Shown: in pieces, positions 49,204-57,160 of the stretch
How positions within the stretch are numbered: position 1 is the first letter of the stretch
Layout of the letters: every line of letters begins with the position of its first letter
Assembly: GCF_014204865.1 (NCBI RefSeq)
Contig: NZ_JACHMG010000001.1
Location: 1,240,001 to 1,304,000, forward strand
Direction: 5' to 3'
DNA from: Amycolatopsis jiangsuensis
GTDB taxonomy: Bacteria; Actinomycetota; Actinomycetes; Mycobacteriales; Pseudonocardiaceae
DNA length: 64,000 bases
Position numbers and translations under genes: made by a program
Notes under the pieces: model-generated
What the model was told of the DNA's origin: nothing
Databases searched by the model: none
What the model saw: the letters and a program-made list of their open reading frames with translations, nothing else

Positions 49204-49536
49204 TCACCGCGCCCGGCCGAGGTCGGCGTTCGCCCGGTCCACCTCGACGACGCGGTCCCGCGCCGTCCGCAGCCTGCCGAGGTAGTCCTCCACGTACCGG
49301 CGCATCGAATCGTTCTGTTCACGCAGCGTCCGCAGCGAGTCGGCGCCGGCCGCGGCGTACTCCGTGCTCGCCGGGTCGGCGGCGGGCGCGCGGAACACCG
49401 TCAAGATCTCGTCGATGGCGTGGCCGTCCGCGGTCACTTTCCCGAGCTCGTCCTCCCAGAGCCGGATGACCGCGGTGAGTTCGGCCGCGTCCATGGCGAA
49501 GCCGCTGCCGCCGTGCTCCGCTGCGCCGTTGACCAA
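49204..49536 (-). CDS. Small WXG100-like partner protein, upstream of PPE gene
   Basis: A helical protein of about 110 residues with AELTAVIRLWEDELGKVTADGHAIDEIL and a second helix RTLREQNDSMRRYVEDYLGRLRTARDRVVEVDRANADLG. Two amphipathic helices suggest an ESX-type helical hairpin partner of the PPE-like protein. TTG 49534-49536 is preferred because GGGAAGGGAA lies five bases upstream, the same type of site as in the PPE gene. A GTG at 49558 would add eight residues. No WXG tripeptide is visible, so the family call is tentative. Confidence 0.6.
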   Translation of the reverse strand: MVNGAAEHGGSGFAMDAAELTAVIRLWEDELGKVTADGHAIDEILTVFRAPAADPASTEYAAAGADSLRTLREQNDSMRRYVEDYLGRLRTARDRVVEVDRANADLGRAR

Positions 49537-49680
49537 GGCCGTTCCCTTCCCCAGGCTCACGCACCGTGATGGTGCACCAGCGTAGTCGGGTGTCACGTCC
49601 GTGTCAGCCGGACACAGGGCTTTCACAGCCGTGATGAGGAACGCAGACAGGGAATCGGGCGAGGTCACGGACGGAGATCA

Positions 49681-49696
49681 CAGTACGTACGTACGG
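49681..49696. promoter_or_regulatory. Second AcnR-type site, upstream of the AcnR-like gene
   Basis: CAGTACGTACGTACGG matches the AcnR consensus CAGNACnnncGTACTG at every fixed position but one (TG to GG near the end) and is a GTAC-repeat palindrome. It lies 38 bases before the start codon, a position suited to autoregulation. Confidence 0.5.
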
Positions 49697-49733
49697 ATTG
49701 CGAGAACCCGGTCCGGGGTGCCAGGATTCCAGG

Positions 49734-50360
49734 ATGCCACGGGTCAGCCAGGATCACCTCGACGCACGCCGGCGCCAGATCCTCGACGGCTCGCGCGTGT
49801 GTTTCGCCCGGCACGGGTACGAGGGTGCCACGGTACGCCGTCTCGAGGAGGCCACCGGGCTCTCCCGCGGGGCGATCTTCCACCACTTCCGCGACAAGGA
49901 GTCGCTGTTTCTCGCCCTCGCCGAGGACGACGCGGTGCGGATGGCCGACGTGGTCGCCGAACAGGGGCTCGTGCAGGTCATGCGCGATCTGCTTGCCGGG
50001 CGCAGCGAACATCCGGCGGACTGGCTGGGCACCCGGCTGGAGGTGTCCCGGCGGCTGCGCACCGACCCGGAGTTCCGTGGCCGCTGGGCGGAGCGTTCGC
50101 AGCAGCTGACCACCGCGACCCGGGAACGCCTCGAGCGCCAGCGCGAGGCCGGCAACCTGCGTGACGACGTGGACGTCGACGTGCTCACCGCATTCCTGGA
50201 GCTGGTACTGGAGGGCCTGGTCTCCCACCTGGCGATGGGCCTGCCCGGCGACGATCTCGGCCCGGTGCTCGACCTGGTCGAGGAGACCGTGCGCCGGCAC
50301 CGGCCCGGTGCCGGGCACGAGGTCCCCGGTACGGCGCGCACCGTGCGCCCTGGTGAATGA
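49734..50360 (+). CDS. acnR: TetR-family aconitase repressor AcnR
   Basis: A 208-residue TetR protein. The DNA-binding stretch HGYEGATVRRLEEATGLSRGAIFHHFRDKESLFLALAEDDAVRMADVV agrees almost residue for residue, as I remember it, with C. glutamicum AcnR. The C-terminal dimer domain also matches (TRLEVSRRLRTDP). Known role: represses aconitase by binding its promoter, with a citrate-Mg2+ ligand site in the C-domain. ATG 49734 chosen over an upstream GTG because the latter lies in the operator. Unlike in corynebacteria and mycobacteria it is not next to acn. Confidence 0.9.
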   Translation: MPRVSQDHLDARRRQILDGSRVCFARHGYEGATVRRLEEATGLSRGAIFHHFRDKESLFLALAEDDAVRMADVVAEQGLVQVMRDLLAGRSEHPADWLGTRLEVSRRLRTDPEFRGRWAERSQQLTTATRERLERQREAGNLRDDVDVDVLTAFLELVLEGLVSHLAMGLPGDDLGPVLDLVEETVRRHRPGAGHEVPGTARTVRPGE

Positions 50361-50658
50361 ACCCGCCGAACAGCTGTGGGGGCCCCGGCTGCCGGGCGGG
50401 GCACCGGCCTGGCTGATCGCACTGCCCGGCCGGCAGCCACACTGAAGCCCGCGGCACACCCGAGCGCGCGCCATCGCGCATTCCCCGACGCCCGGGGCGG
50501 GCGACCCGGTAGGATTGCCGGCATCGTCGCACTACACACCGTTTTTCCCGAGGAGTGACTCCATTCGTGCGCGCCGCGCCATCGCCCGGTGACAGTACCG
50601 GGCCGGGTCCCGGACCCGGCTTCCCCTCCGCCGCCCGCCGCCTCCCGGACGGTGCGTC
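50361..50658 (+). other. Leader region before first CBS gene
   Basis: Just under 300 bases. A promoter-like TAGGAT at about 50510-50515 precedes a GAGGAG site. A 31-codon frame (GTG 50567 to TGA 50660-50662) ends by overlapping the GTG of the next gene (GTGA). It contains a near-perfect 19-base GC palindrome around 50610 and is Pro/Gly-rich. It may be a coupled leader ORF or chance. Confidence 0.3.
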
Positions 50659-51996
50659 GTGATCCACGCCCTGCTCTCCGTTCTCGGAGTGCTGCTGTTC
50701 CTGCTCCTCACCATCGGCACCGGGCTGGCCGTGGCCGCCGAGTTCTCGCTCACCGCGTTGGAACGCAGCACGGTCGACGCGGACGTCCGCCACGTCGGTG
50801 ACCGCCGCTCGGTGAGCGTGCAGAAGGCGCACCGGACCCTGAGCTTCCAGCTCTCCGGCGCACAGGTCGCGATCACGCTGACCACCCTGATCACCGGTTA
50901 TCTGGCCGAACCGCTGATCGGCGAGCTGGTGCACCCGCTGTTCGCCTCGATGGGCCTGCCCGCCGCCGTCTCGACCGGGATCTCCGTGGTCGTCGCGCTG
51001 CTGCTGGCGACCTTCCTGTCGATGGTGCTCGGCGAGATGGTGCCGAAGAACCTTGCGATCGCCCGGCCGCTGCCGACCGCGCGGGCGGTGACCGGCTACC
51101 ACGCGCGCTTCTCCGCGCTGTTCCGCTGGCTGATCACGCTGATGAACAACAGCGCGAACTTCGTGGTCCGCAAGTTCGGCGTGGAACCGCAGGAGGAACT
51201 GCGGTCGGCAAGGTCCCCGCAGGAGCTCGGCTCGATCGTCCGGTCCAGCGCGGAAAGCGGGAAGCTCGACACCTCCACCGCCGAACTGCTGGACCGGTCG
51301 CTGCGCTTCGGCGAACGCACCGCGGAGGAGCTGATGACGCCCCGCGTCCAGGTCGAATCGCTCACCGTGGACGACACCGTGGACAGCCTGATCGACATCT
51401 CGCGCCGCACCGGGTTCTCCCGTTTTCCCGTCTACACCGAGGATCTCGACGACGTCCAGGGGGCGGTGCACGTCAAGCAGGCGTTCGCGGTCCCCGCCGC
51501 CGAACGCCCGACCACCCGGATCCGCTCCGCGATGCGGCCGGTGCCGACCGTCCCGGAGTCGCTGTCCGGGGACGCGCTGCTCAACCGGCTGCGGGATTCC
51601 CGTTTCCAGCTCGCCATCGTGGTCGACGAGTACGGCGGCACGGCCGGGCTGGTCACCCTCGAGGACGTCGTCGAGGAGATCATCGGCGACGTCCGGGACG
51701 AGCACGACGAGCGCGAGGCACCCGCCTCGCAGCAGGTCGGTGCGGACCGCTGGCTGGTCTCCGGGCAGCTGCGCGCGGACGAGGTCAGCGAGGTCACCGG
51801 GTTCCGGATGCCCGAGGGCGGCTACGAGACCATCGCCGGGCTGATCCTCGAGCGGCTCGGCCGGATCCCGGCCGAGGGCGACGCGGCCGAGGTCGAGGGC
51901 TGGCGGCTCACCGTCACCTCGATGGACCGGCACCGCATCGCCGAGGTGCAGCTGCGGCCGGTCGAGGCGGCGGCCGGAGCCGAGGTGATCGCGTGA
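50659..51996 (+). CDS. CNNM/CBS-pair/CorC_HlyC membrane protein
   Basis: A 445-residue membrane protein of the CNNM (DUF21) family linked to magnesium/cobalt efflux. Four helices occupy residues 1-150, including VLGEMVPKNLAIARP. A CBS pair lies at about 210-340 (MTPRVQVESL; IVVDEYGGTAGLVTLEDVVEEIIG) and a CorC_HlyC domain at about 355-440. GTG start overlaps a possible leader ORF. The stop overlaps the next gene's start, itself a paralogue; the pair resembles mycobacterial Rv1842c/Rv1841c. Confidence 0.9.
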   Translation: MIHALLSVLGVLLFLLLTIGTGLAVAAEFSLTALERSTVDADVRHVGDRRSVSVQKAHRTLSFQLSGAQVAITLTTLITGYLAEPLIGELVHPLFASMGLPAAVSTGISVVVALLLATFLSMVLGEMVPKNLAIARPLPTARAVTGYHARFSALFRWLITLMNNSANFVVRKFGVEPQEELRSARSPQELGSIVRSSAESGKLDTSTAELLDRSLRFGERTAEELMTPRVQVESLTVDDTVDSLIDISRRTGFSRFPVYTEDLDDVQGAVHVKQAFAVPAAERPTTRIRSAMRPVPTVPESLSGDALLNRLRDSRFQLAIVVDEYGGTAGLVTLEDVVEEIIGDVRDEHDEREAPASQQVGADRWLVSGQLRADEVSEVTGFRMPEGGYETIAGLILERLGRIPAEGDAAEVEGWRLTVTSMDRHRIAEVQLRPVEAAAGAEVIA

Positions 51997-53036
51997 GCGA
52001 CTGGCTGAACATCGCACTGGTCGTGGTGCTGCTGCTGGCCAACGCGTTCTTCGTCGGCGCCGAGTTCACCCTGATCTCCTCCCGGCGCGACCGGCTGGAA
52101 GCGCTGCTGGAACAGGGGAAAACCCGCGCGAAGATCGTGATCAACGCGAGCAGGCACGTGTCCCGGATGCTCGCCGGGGCGCAGCTGGGTATCACCATCT
52201 GCTCCCTGCTGCTCGGCCGGCTCGGCGAGCCCGCGGTGGCGCACCGGCTGTCCGGGTTCTTCGATCTGCTCGGGCTGCCCGAGGCGCTGCTGCATCCGAT
52301 CTCGTTCGCGCTCGCGCTCGCGTTCATCACGATGCTGCACGTGCTGGTCGGCGAGATGGTGCCGAAGAACCTCGCCATCGCCGAGCCGGAACGGCTGGCG
52401 CTGTGGCTGGTGCCGGCGCACGTGGGCTGGGTGAAGCTGGCCAGCCCGGTCATCGCGTTCCTCAACTTCGTCGCGAACTCGTTGCTGCGCGCGGTGAAGG
52501 TCGAACCGAAGGACGAGCTGGAGACCGCCTACACCTCCGCCGAGCTGGCCGAGCTGCTGAGTGAGTCCCGTCGCGAGGGGCTGTTGGAGCAGTCCGAGCA
52601 CCAGCGGCTCTCGCAGACGCTGTCCTCGGCGGCGAAAACGGTCGCGGACGTGCTGGTGCCGACCGCGGAGCTGACCACGCTGCCGTGCCGGCCGACCCTG
52701 GGCGAGGTGGAGCGCGCCGTGTCGTCCACCGGGTTCTCCCGGTTCCCGGTGTGCGCCGACGACGGCTCCCTCACCGGCTACATCCACGTGAAGGACATCC
52801 TCGACCTGGCAGGCCAGAGCCCGGAGACGGCGGTACCGGACGGCAAGACCCGGCCGCTGACCGAACTGCGCTCGAACGCCCGGCTGGACGTCGCGTTGTC
52901 GGCGATGCGCAACGAGGGCAGTCACCTCGCCCGCGCGCTCGACGAGTCCGGGCAGGCGCTCGGCGTGGTGGCCCTCGAGGACCTGGTCGAGGAGTACGTC
53001 GGGACCGTGCGCGACGGGACGCACGTGGCGGCATGA
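51993..53036 (+). CDS. CNNM/CBS-pair membrane protein, short paralogue
   Basis: A 347-residue paralogue of the preceding gene. The CNNM domain has four helices (AFFVGAEFTLISSRRDRLE; LVGEMVPKNLAIAEP) and a CBS pair (LVPTAELTTLPC; LGVVALEDLVEEYVG) follows. It lacks the C-terminal CorC_HlyC domain. GTG start overlaps the upstream stop by four bases (GTGA), so the two are probably made in equal amount and may form a heterodimer. Its stop overlaps the ATG of the next gene (ATGA). Confidence 0.9.
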   Translation: MSDWLNIALVVVLLLANAFFVGAEFTLISSRRDRLEALLEQGKTRAKIVINASRHVSRMLAGAQLGITICSLLLGRLGEPAVAHRLSGFFDLLGLPEALLHPISFALALAFITMLHVLVGEMVPKNLAIAEPERLALWLVPAHVGWVKLASPVIAFLNFVANSLLRAVKVEPKDELETAYTSAELAELLSESRREGLLEQSEHQRLSQTLSSAAKTVADVLVPTAELTTLPCRPTLGEVERAVSSTGFSRFPVCADDGSLTGYIHVKDILDLAGQSPETAVPDGKTRPLTELRSNARLDVALSAMRNEGSHLARALDESGQALGVVALEDLVEEYVGTVRDGTHVAA

Positions 53037-53923
53037 GTCCCCCGGTGCTGGCCGAGCCGGAATGGCAGGCACGCGAACAGGCGCATGCGGAGCGGATGCG
53101 CGCGTGGACGGTCCCGCACCAGCGGCGCCGTGCCCGGGGCGAGAAGCATCCGGTGCTGGACTTCCTGTTCACCTACTATTCGTACCGGCCGGGGCACCTG
53201 GAGCGGTGGCAGCCGGGCGCGGGATCGGTGCTGGCCGGTCCGGCCGCCCGCCGGTTCCTGGACCGGCCCGGATTCACCGAGACCGCCGGAGGCGTCGTGC
53301 TCGATCCGGCCGCGTGCACCGGCCGCCGAGCCCGTACCGCGGAGTTCGTGCTGCGACTGCTGTCCGCCACGGCCTCGCGCCCGCCGCGGCTGAGCTGCTT
53401 CGGGCTGCACGAATGGGCCATGGTCTACCGCGAACCCGCGGAATCCGTACGGCACGACCAGGTACCGCTGCGGCTCGGCTCCGCGGGCACCGACGCCGTG
53501 GTCGAGTCGATGGAGATGCGCTGCGGGCATTTCGACGCCTTCCGCTTCTTCACCGCCCCGGCGCGGCCGCGCAACACGCTCGCCCCTACCCGGGAAAGCC
53601 AGGTCGAGCTGGAACAGCCGGGCTGCCTGCACGCGAACATGGACTTGTTCAAATGGGCCTACAAGCTCGATCCGTTCGTGCCGGCCGAGCTGGTCGGTGA
53701 CTGCTTCGCGCTCGCCGCGGACGTCCGGGAGCTGGACATGCGCGCGAGCCCGTACGACCTGAGCGGCTACGGCTATCCGCCGGTGTGTGTGGAGACGCCC
53801 GCGGGCCGGGCTGCCTACGCGCGGGCGCAGGCGGAGTTCACCCGGCGGGCGGCTCCCCTGCGGGCGCGGCTGATCGAGGTGTGCCGCGCACTGCTGGATC
53901 ACCGGATGGTCGAACGCGATTAA
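53033..53923 (+). CDS. Conserved actinobacterial protein, often annotated 3-methyladenine DNA glycosylase
   Basis: A 296-residue soluble protein. Distinctive stretches are HAERMRAWTVPHQRRRARGEKHPVLDFLFTYYSYRPGHLERW, SCFGLHEWAMVYR and GCLHANMDLFKWAYKLDPF. I recognise this as a widespread actinobacterial family usually labelled 3-methyladenine DNA glycosylase. I see no helix-hairpin-helix or other proven glycosylase motif, so the activity is doubtful. ATG overlaps the upstream stop by four bases. Co-transcription with two metal-transport-like genes is unexplained. Confidence 0.6.
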   Translation: MSPPVLAEPEWQAREQAHAERMRAWTVPHQRRRARGEKHPVLDFLFTYYSYRPGHLERWQPGAGSVLAGPAARRFLDRPGFTETAGGVVLDPAACTGRRARTAEFVLRLLSATASRPPRLSCFGLHEWAMVYREPAESVRHDQVPLRLGSAGTDAVVESMEMRCGHFDAFRFFTAPARPRNTLAPTRESQVELEQPGCLHANMDLFKWAYKLDPFVPAELVGDCFALAADVRELDMRASPYDLSGYGYPPVCVETPAGRAAYARAQAEFTRRAAPLRARLIEVCRALLDHRMVERD

Positions 53924-53982
53924 TCCGACAACTCTGCGTCACGATATTCACCTGCGGTTTCTGGCCTGTTAGAGTGACAACG

Positions 53983-54006
53983 ATGCCGTTGCATTACCAC
54001 ACGTAG
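53983..54006 (+). other. Seven-codon ORF upstream of substrate-binding-like gene
   Basis: ATG to TAG encodes MPLHYHT, rich in His, in the 116-base gap. The bases before its ATG (GACAACG) equal those before the next gene's ATG. It may be a leader peptide or chance; no stem-loop was identified. Confidence 0.2.
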
Positions 54007-54039
54007 TATTCAGCGCTGGTGCGTCACGAAAGGACAACG

Positions 54040-54729
54040 ATGGGGCGACACAACCTGGCCGAGGAGCCGGTGCCGCACCCCCTCGATCCGCCCGCGCGGC
54101 CGGCCGGCCGCAGTGAGACGACCGGTTCCCACCGGATCGTCGGGAGGAAGGCCCCCCGCAGGCGGATCGCGAAGTGGCCCATCGCGGTGGCCGGCCTCGT
54201 CGTCCTCGTGGCGCTCGGCATCGTCGGCTGGAACTGGGCCGACGGGCAGCTCACCAACCGCGCCGAGGCACAGGCCGCCAGCTGTTCCGGCGGCCGCACC
54301 GGCATCCGGATCGTGGTGACCCCGCAGGTCGCCGCCCCGGTGCGGACCGCAGCCACCCGGTGGAACCAGGACCTGACCGAGGTACACGGCAGCTGCGTCC
54401 GCGTCGACGTGCAGTCCCGGCCCGCCCCGGACGTGTTCAACGCGCTGACCGGGGCGACCGGCCCGGCGGCGATCGGCGGGGTGCCGGACGGCTGGATCTC
54501 CGAATCGCCGTACTGGGTGACCAAGCTGGGCCAGGCCAAGCCGGACGTGATCGGCTCGCCCGCGATGTCCGTGGGCGACGGTCCGGCCGGGAACGGCTAC
54601 CTGTTCGTGGCACTGAGCTCGCCCTCGACCGACGGGACCCGGCAGCGCGCCACCCAGAGCTTCCGCGCCTTCCTCAAGGAACCCGCCCAGCTGGCCGACC
54701 TGGCCGCCGCCGGGGTGTCCGGCCCCTGA
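54040..54729 (+). CDS. Membrane-anchored protein with truncated solute-binding-like domain
   Basis: A 229-residue protein. A charged, Pro/Arg-rich cytoplasmic N-terminus (1-45) is followed by one TM helix at about 48-66 and an outside domain that starts GIRIVVTPQVAAPVRTAATRWNQDLTEVHGSCVRVDVQSRP, a pattern of extracellular solute-binding proteins. Such domains normally span 250-300 residues; this one has about 160. ATG 54040 follows GAAAGGA. Related actinobacterial genes fuse this domain to a VWA domain, which is absent here. Its stop abuts the convergent AKR stop. Confidence 0.65.
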   Translation: MGRHNLAEEPVPHPLDPPARPAGRSETTGSHRIVGRKAPRRRIAKWPIAVAGLVVLVALGIVGWNWADGQLTNRAEAQAASCSGGRTGIRIVVTPQVAAPVRTAATRWNQDLTEVHGSCVRVDVQSRPAPDVFNALTGATGPAAIGGVPDGWISESPYWVTKLGQAKPDVIGSPAMSVGDGPAGNGYLFVALSSPSTDGTRQRATQSFRAFLKEPAQLADLAAAGVSGP

Positions 54730-55554
54730 TCAGCCCAGCCGGTCCGGATCCGGGCCGGTGCGCGTGCCGTCGTCCAGCTCGGCGAGTGCCGCCAGATCGT
54801 CCTCGGCCAGCTCGAAGTCGAACACCGCCAGGTTCTCCCGCATCCGCGCCGGATGGGCGGACTTCGGGATGGCGATGGTGCCGAGCTGCAGATGCCAGCG
54901 CAGCACCAGCTGCGCCGGGGTCTTGCCGTACTTCGCGGCCAGCGCGGTGAGCACCGGCGCGCCCAGCATCCGCCCCCGGGCCAGCGGGCCCCACGCCTCG
55001 GTGGCGATGCCGTGCGCCGCGTGGAACTCCCGCAGCGGCGCCTGCTGGAGCCACGGATGCAGCTCGACCTGGTTCACCGCGGGCACCACGTCCGTCTCGT
55101 CCAGCAGCCGGCGCAGGTGCGCGACGCCGAAGTTCGACACACCGATGGCCCGCACCCGGCCGTCGCGCAGCAGCTGTTCCAGCGCCCGCCAAGTCTCCAC
55201 GTAGCGGTCCAGACCCGGCTGCGGCCAGTGGATCAAATACAGATCCACGACGCCCAGGCCGAGCGCTTCGGTGCTGCGGTCGAACGCGCGCAGAGCGTTG
55301 TCGTAACCGTGGTCGGAGTTCCACAGCTTCGTGGTCACGAAGAACTCTTCGCGGGGCAGGCCCGACGCGCGGACCGCGGCGCCCACTTCGGCCTCGTTCC
55401 CGTACAGCGTGGCGGTGTCGATGCTGCGATAACCGGCCTCGATCGCTGTCGAGACGACCTTTTCCGCCTCGGCGGCGTGCACCTTGTACACGCCGAACCC
55501 GAGCTGCGGGACGGTGACGGAGTTGTTCAGGGTGAGCAGGGGCGGCACAGCCAT
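54730..55554 (-). CDS. Aldo/keto reductase
   Basis: A 274-residue NADPH-dependent reductase of the AKR5-like group. Catalytic tetrad: Asp46 and Tyr51 in RSIDTATLYGNE, Lys76 in TTKLWN and His109 in YLIHWP. The NADP site includes IPKSAHPARMREN. ATG 55552-55554. It has the short loops of 2,5-diketo-D-gluconate reductase-like enzymes. Physiological substrate unknown. Downstream of the cyclodeaminase-like gene on the same strand with a 65-base gap. Confidence 0.9.
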   Translation of the reverse strand: MAVPPLLTLNNSVTVPQLGFGVYKVHAAEAEKVVSTAIEAGYRSIDTATLYGNEAEVGAAVRASGLPREEFFVTTKLWNSDHGYDNALRAFDRSTEALGLGVVDLYLIHWPQPGLDRYVETWRALEQLLRDGRVRAIGVSNFGVAHLRRLLDETDVVPAVNQVELHPWLQQAPLREFHAAHGIATEAWGPLARGRMLGAPVLTALAAKYGKTPAQLVLRWHLQLGTIAIPKSAHPARMRENLAVFDFELAEDDLAALAELDDGTRTGPDPDRLG

Positions 55555-55619
55555 CCGGCAATCCTCACTGCGACGTCTCGGGGACGCCACCGATCTTGCC
55601 ACTCCCCTGCCCGGCGCGC

Positions 55620-56093
55620 TCACACCCTGCTGCGCGCGGCACCGGCACGGGCTGCCTCCGTCACCCGCGCCACGCGCTCGGCGAGGCCATCGACCTCGGG
55701 TGCGGTGCCATCCCGCGCCTCCACCGCGACTCGCGCGCTGAACGCCGACGAACGCGCCATCTCCACCGCCGCGCACACGTCGGGCAGCGCCGTCGGTTCC
55801 ACAGTGGACACCACCTGTTCGGCGAGAGCCACCACCTCCCCCGCCGCACCGACCACGTCCGCGGCCGGCTCCGCCCAGGACTGTGCCGGATGCGCCACCG
55901 CGTGCGCGTCCTTCTCCGCCAGCCGCAACGCGTGCCGGGTCAGCCGGTCCGCCTCCGCGTGGCCGCCCGCGGCACGGCTCAGCAGCGCCGCGGCCTGCGC
56001 GAGGGCGAGTGCCGCGACGGTCGCCCCGGCCGGCACCGGCACCGCGGGCCGCGCCAGGGAGTTCAAGAATTCACTCACGATCTGGTCCCGCAA
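55620..56093 (-). CDS. Formiminotransferase-cyclodeaminase-like (FTCD-fold) protein
   Basis: A 157-residue helical protein. SEFLNSLARPAVPVPAGATVAALALAQAAALL follows the pattern of cyclodeaminase/cyclohydrolase proteins, whose usual Pro-Gly-Gly-Gly turn is changed to PAGA. A later DVCAAVEMARSSAFSARVAVEA also fits. TTG at 56091-56093 lies six bases after GGAGGAGG, a strong site. It is 60 bases downstream of purU, so a role in C1-folate conversion is likely. The altered glycine turn may mean reduced or changed activity. Confidence 0.65.
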   Translation of the reverse strand: MRDQIVSEFLNSLARPAVPVPAGATVAALALAQAAALLSRAAGGHAEADRLTRHALRLAEKDAHAVAHPAQSWAEPAADVVGAAGEVVALAEQVVSTVEPTALPDVCAAVEMARSSAFSARVAVEARDGTAPEVDGLAERVARVTEAARAGAARSRV

Positions 56094-56153
56094 GGCGGAC
56101 CTCCTCCCGTGCTGCCGCGCACTGCCTCCCGGCAACGGCTGTGCCGAACGAAA

Positions 56154-57002
56154 TCAGCGAAAGACCACAGTGCGCGTGCCGGCCAGCAGGACCCGCCGCT
56201 GGCAGTGCCAGCGCACCGCCCGCGACAGCGCGAGCGCTTCGGCGTCGCGGCCGACCGTGGCCAGTGCCCGCGGCGAGTGGCTGTGGTCCACGCGCTGGAC
56301 CTCTTGTTCGATGATCGGGCCCTCGTCGAGTTCCGGGGTCACGTAGTGCGCGGTCGCGCCCACGTATTTCACCCCGCGGTCGTAGGCCTGCTGGTACGGC
56401 TTCGCGCCCTTGAAACCGGGCAGGAACGAATGGTGGATGTTGATCGCCCGCCCCTGCAGCTTCTGGCACAGCCCGTCCGAGAGCACCTGCATGTAGCGGG
56501 CCAGCACGACCAGGTCGATCCCGTGCTCCCCCACCAGGTCCAGCAGCCGCTGTTCGGCGTCGGGTTTGGTGTCCGGGGTGAGCGGCACGTGTTCGAACGC
56601 CACCCCGGCGGCCTCGGCCATCGGGCGCAGGTCCTCGTGGTTGGACACCACCAGCGCGATCTGCCCGCCGAGCCCGCCCGAGCGCCAGCGGAACAGCAGG
56701 TCGTTGAGGCAGTGGCCGGCCTTCGACACCATGACCAGGATGCGGTCGGTGGCCGGCGCCGCGAACCGGAACCGCATGCCGAAATCTCCGGCGACCGGCG
56801 CGAACTCCCGGGTCAGCTCGTCCTCGGTCAGCTCGGCTCCGCCGGTGAACTCGGTGCGCAGGAACAGCTGCCCGTGCACGTCGTCATCGAACTGCTGGTG
56901 CTCCACGATGTCGCACCCGTGCCCGACGAGGAACGTGGTGACCGCGTGCACGAGACCCGCGCGTTCGGGACAGTGCAGCGTGAGCGTGAAGTGCTGGGTC
57001 AT
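56154..57002 (-). CDS. purU: Formyltetrahydrofolate deformylase
   Basis: A 282-residue enzyme hydrolysing 10-formyl-THF to THF and formate. An N-terminal ACT domain (1-85, HFTLTLHCPERAGLVHAVTTFL) senses methionine/glycine in other PurU proteins. The C-terminal formyltransferase-type domain has INIHHSFLPGFKGAKPY (catalytic Asn and His) and Asp in VTPELDEGPII. ATG 57000-57002. Located next to a Rieske oxygenase system and an FTCD-fold gene, as purU is in betaine demethylation clusters, suggesting disposal of one-carbon units. Confidence 0.94.
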   Translation of the reverse strand: MTQHFTLTLHCPERAGLVHAVTTFLVGHGCDIVEHQQFDDDVHGQLFLRTEFTGGAELTEDELTREFAPVAGDFGMRFRFAAPATDRILVMVSKAGHCLNDLLFRWRSGGLGGQIALVVSNHEDLRPMAEAAGVAFEHVPLTPDTKPDAEQRLLDLVGEHGIDLVVLARYMQVLSDGLCQKLQGRAINIHHSFLPGFKGAKPYQQAYDRGVKYVGATAHYVTPELDEGPIIEQEVQRVDHSHSPRALATVGRDAEALALSRAVRWHCQRRVLLAGTRTVVFR

Positions 57003-57048
57003 GACAGCTCCCGGTCTTCGAGGGCGGCGCCACCGTCTGATCTGCTAC

Positions 57049-57058
57049 TGATATATCA
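57049..57058. promoter_or_regulatory. TGATATATCA palindrome in purU upstream region
   Basis: A perfect 10-bp AT palindrome in the 158 bases between purU and the serine hydrolase, flanked by AT-rich DNA. It resembles sites bound by FadR-type GntR regulators, but no such regulator is present here. Confidence 0.4.
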
Positions 57059-57160
57059 ATTCTCGACTCAGGATATGTGTGCTGCACACCACGGTCAACC
57101 ACGTTCTGCCCGGTGCTCGCAGGGAGCGTTCGCGGGCGCCCGGCAGAAGCCGAAGTCGTT

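Noticed and set aside
46606..49569. 987-codon open frame opposite pip, EspG and PPE genes
   Set aside because: Antisense shadow of four real genes; no domain, no ribosome binding site at its start.
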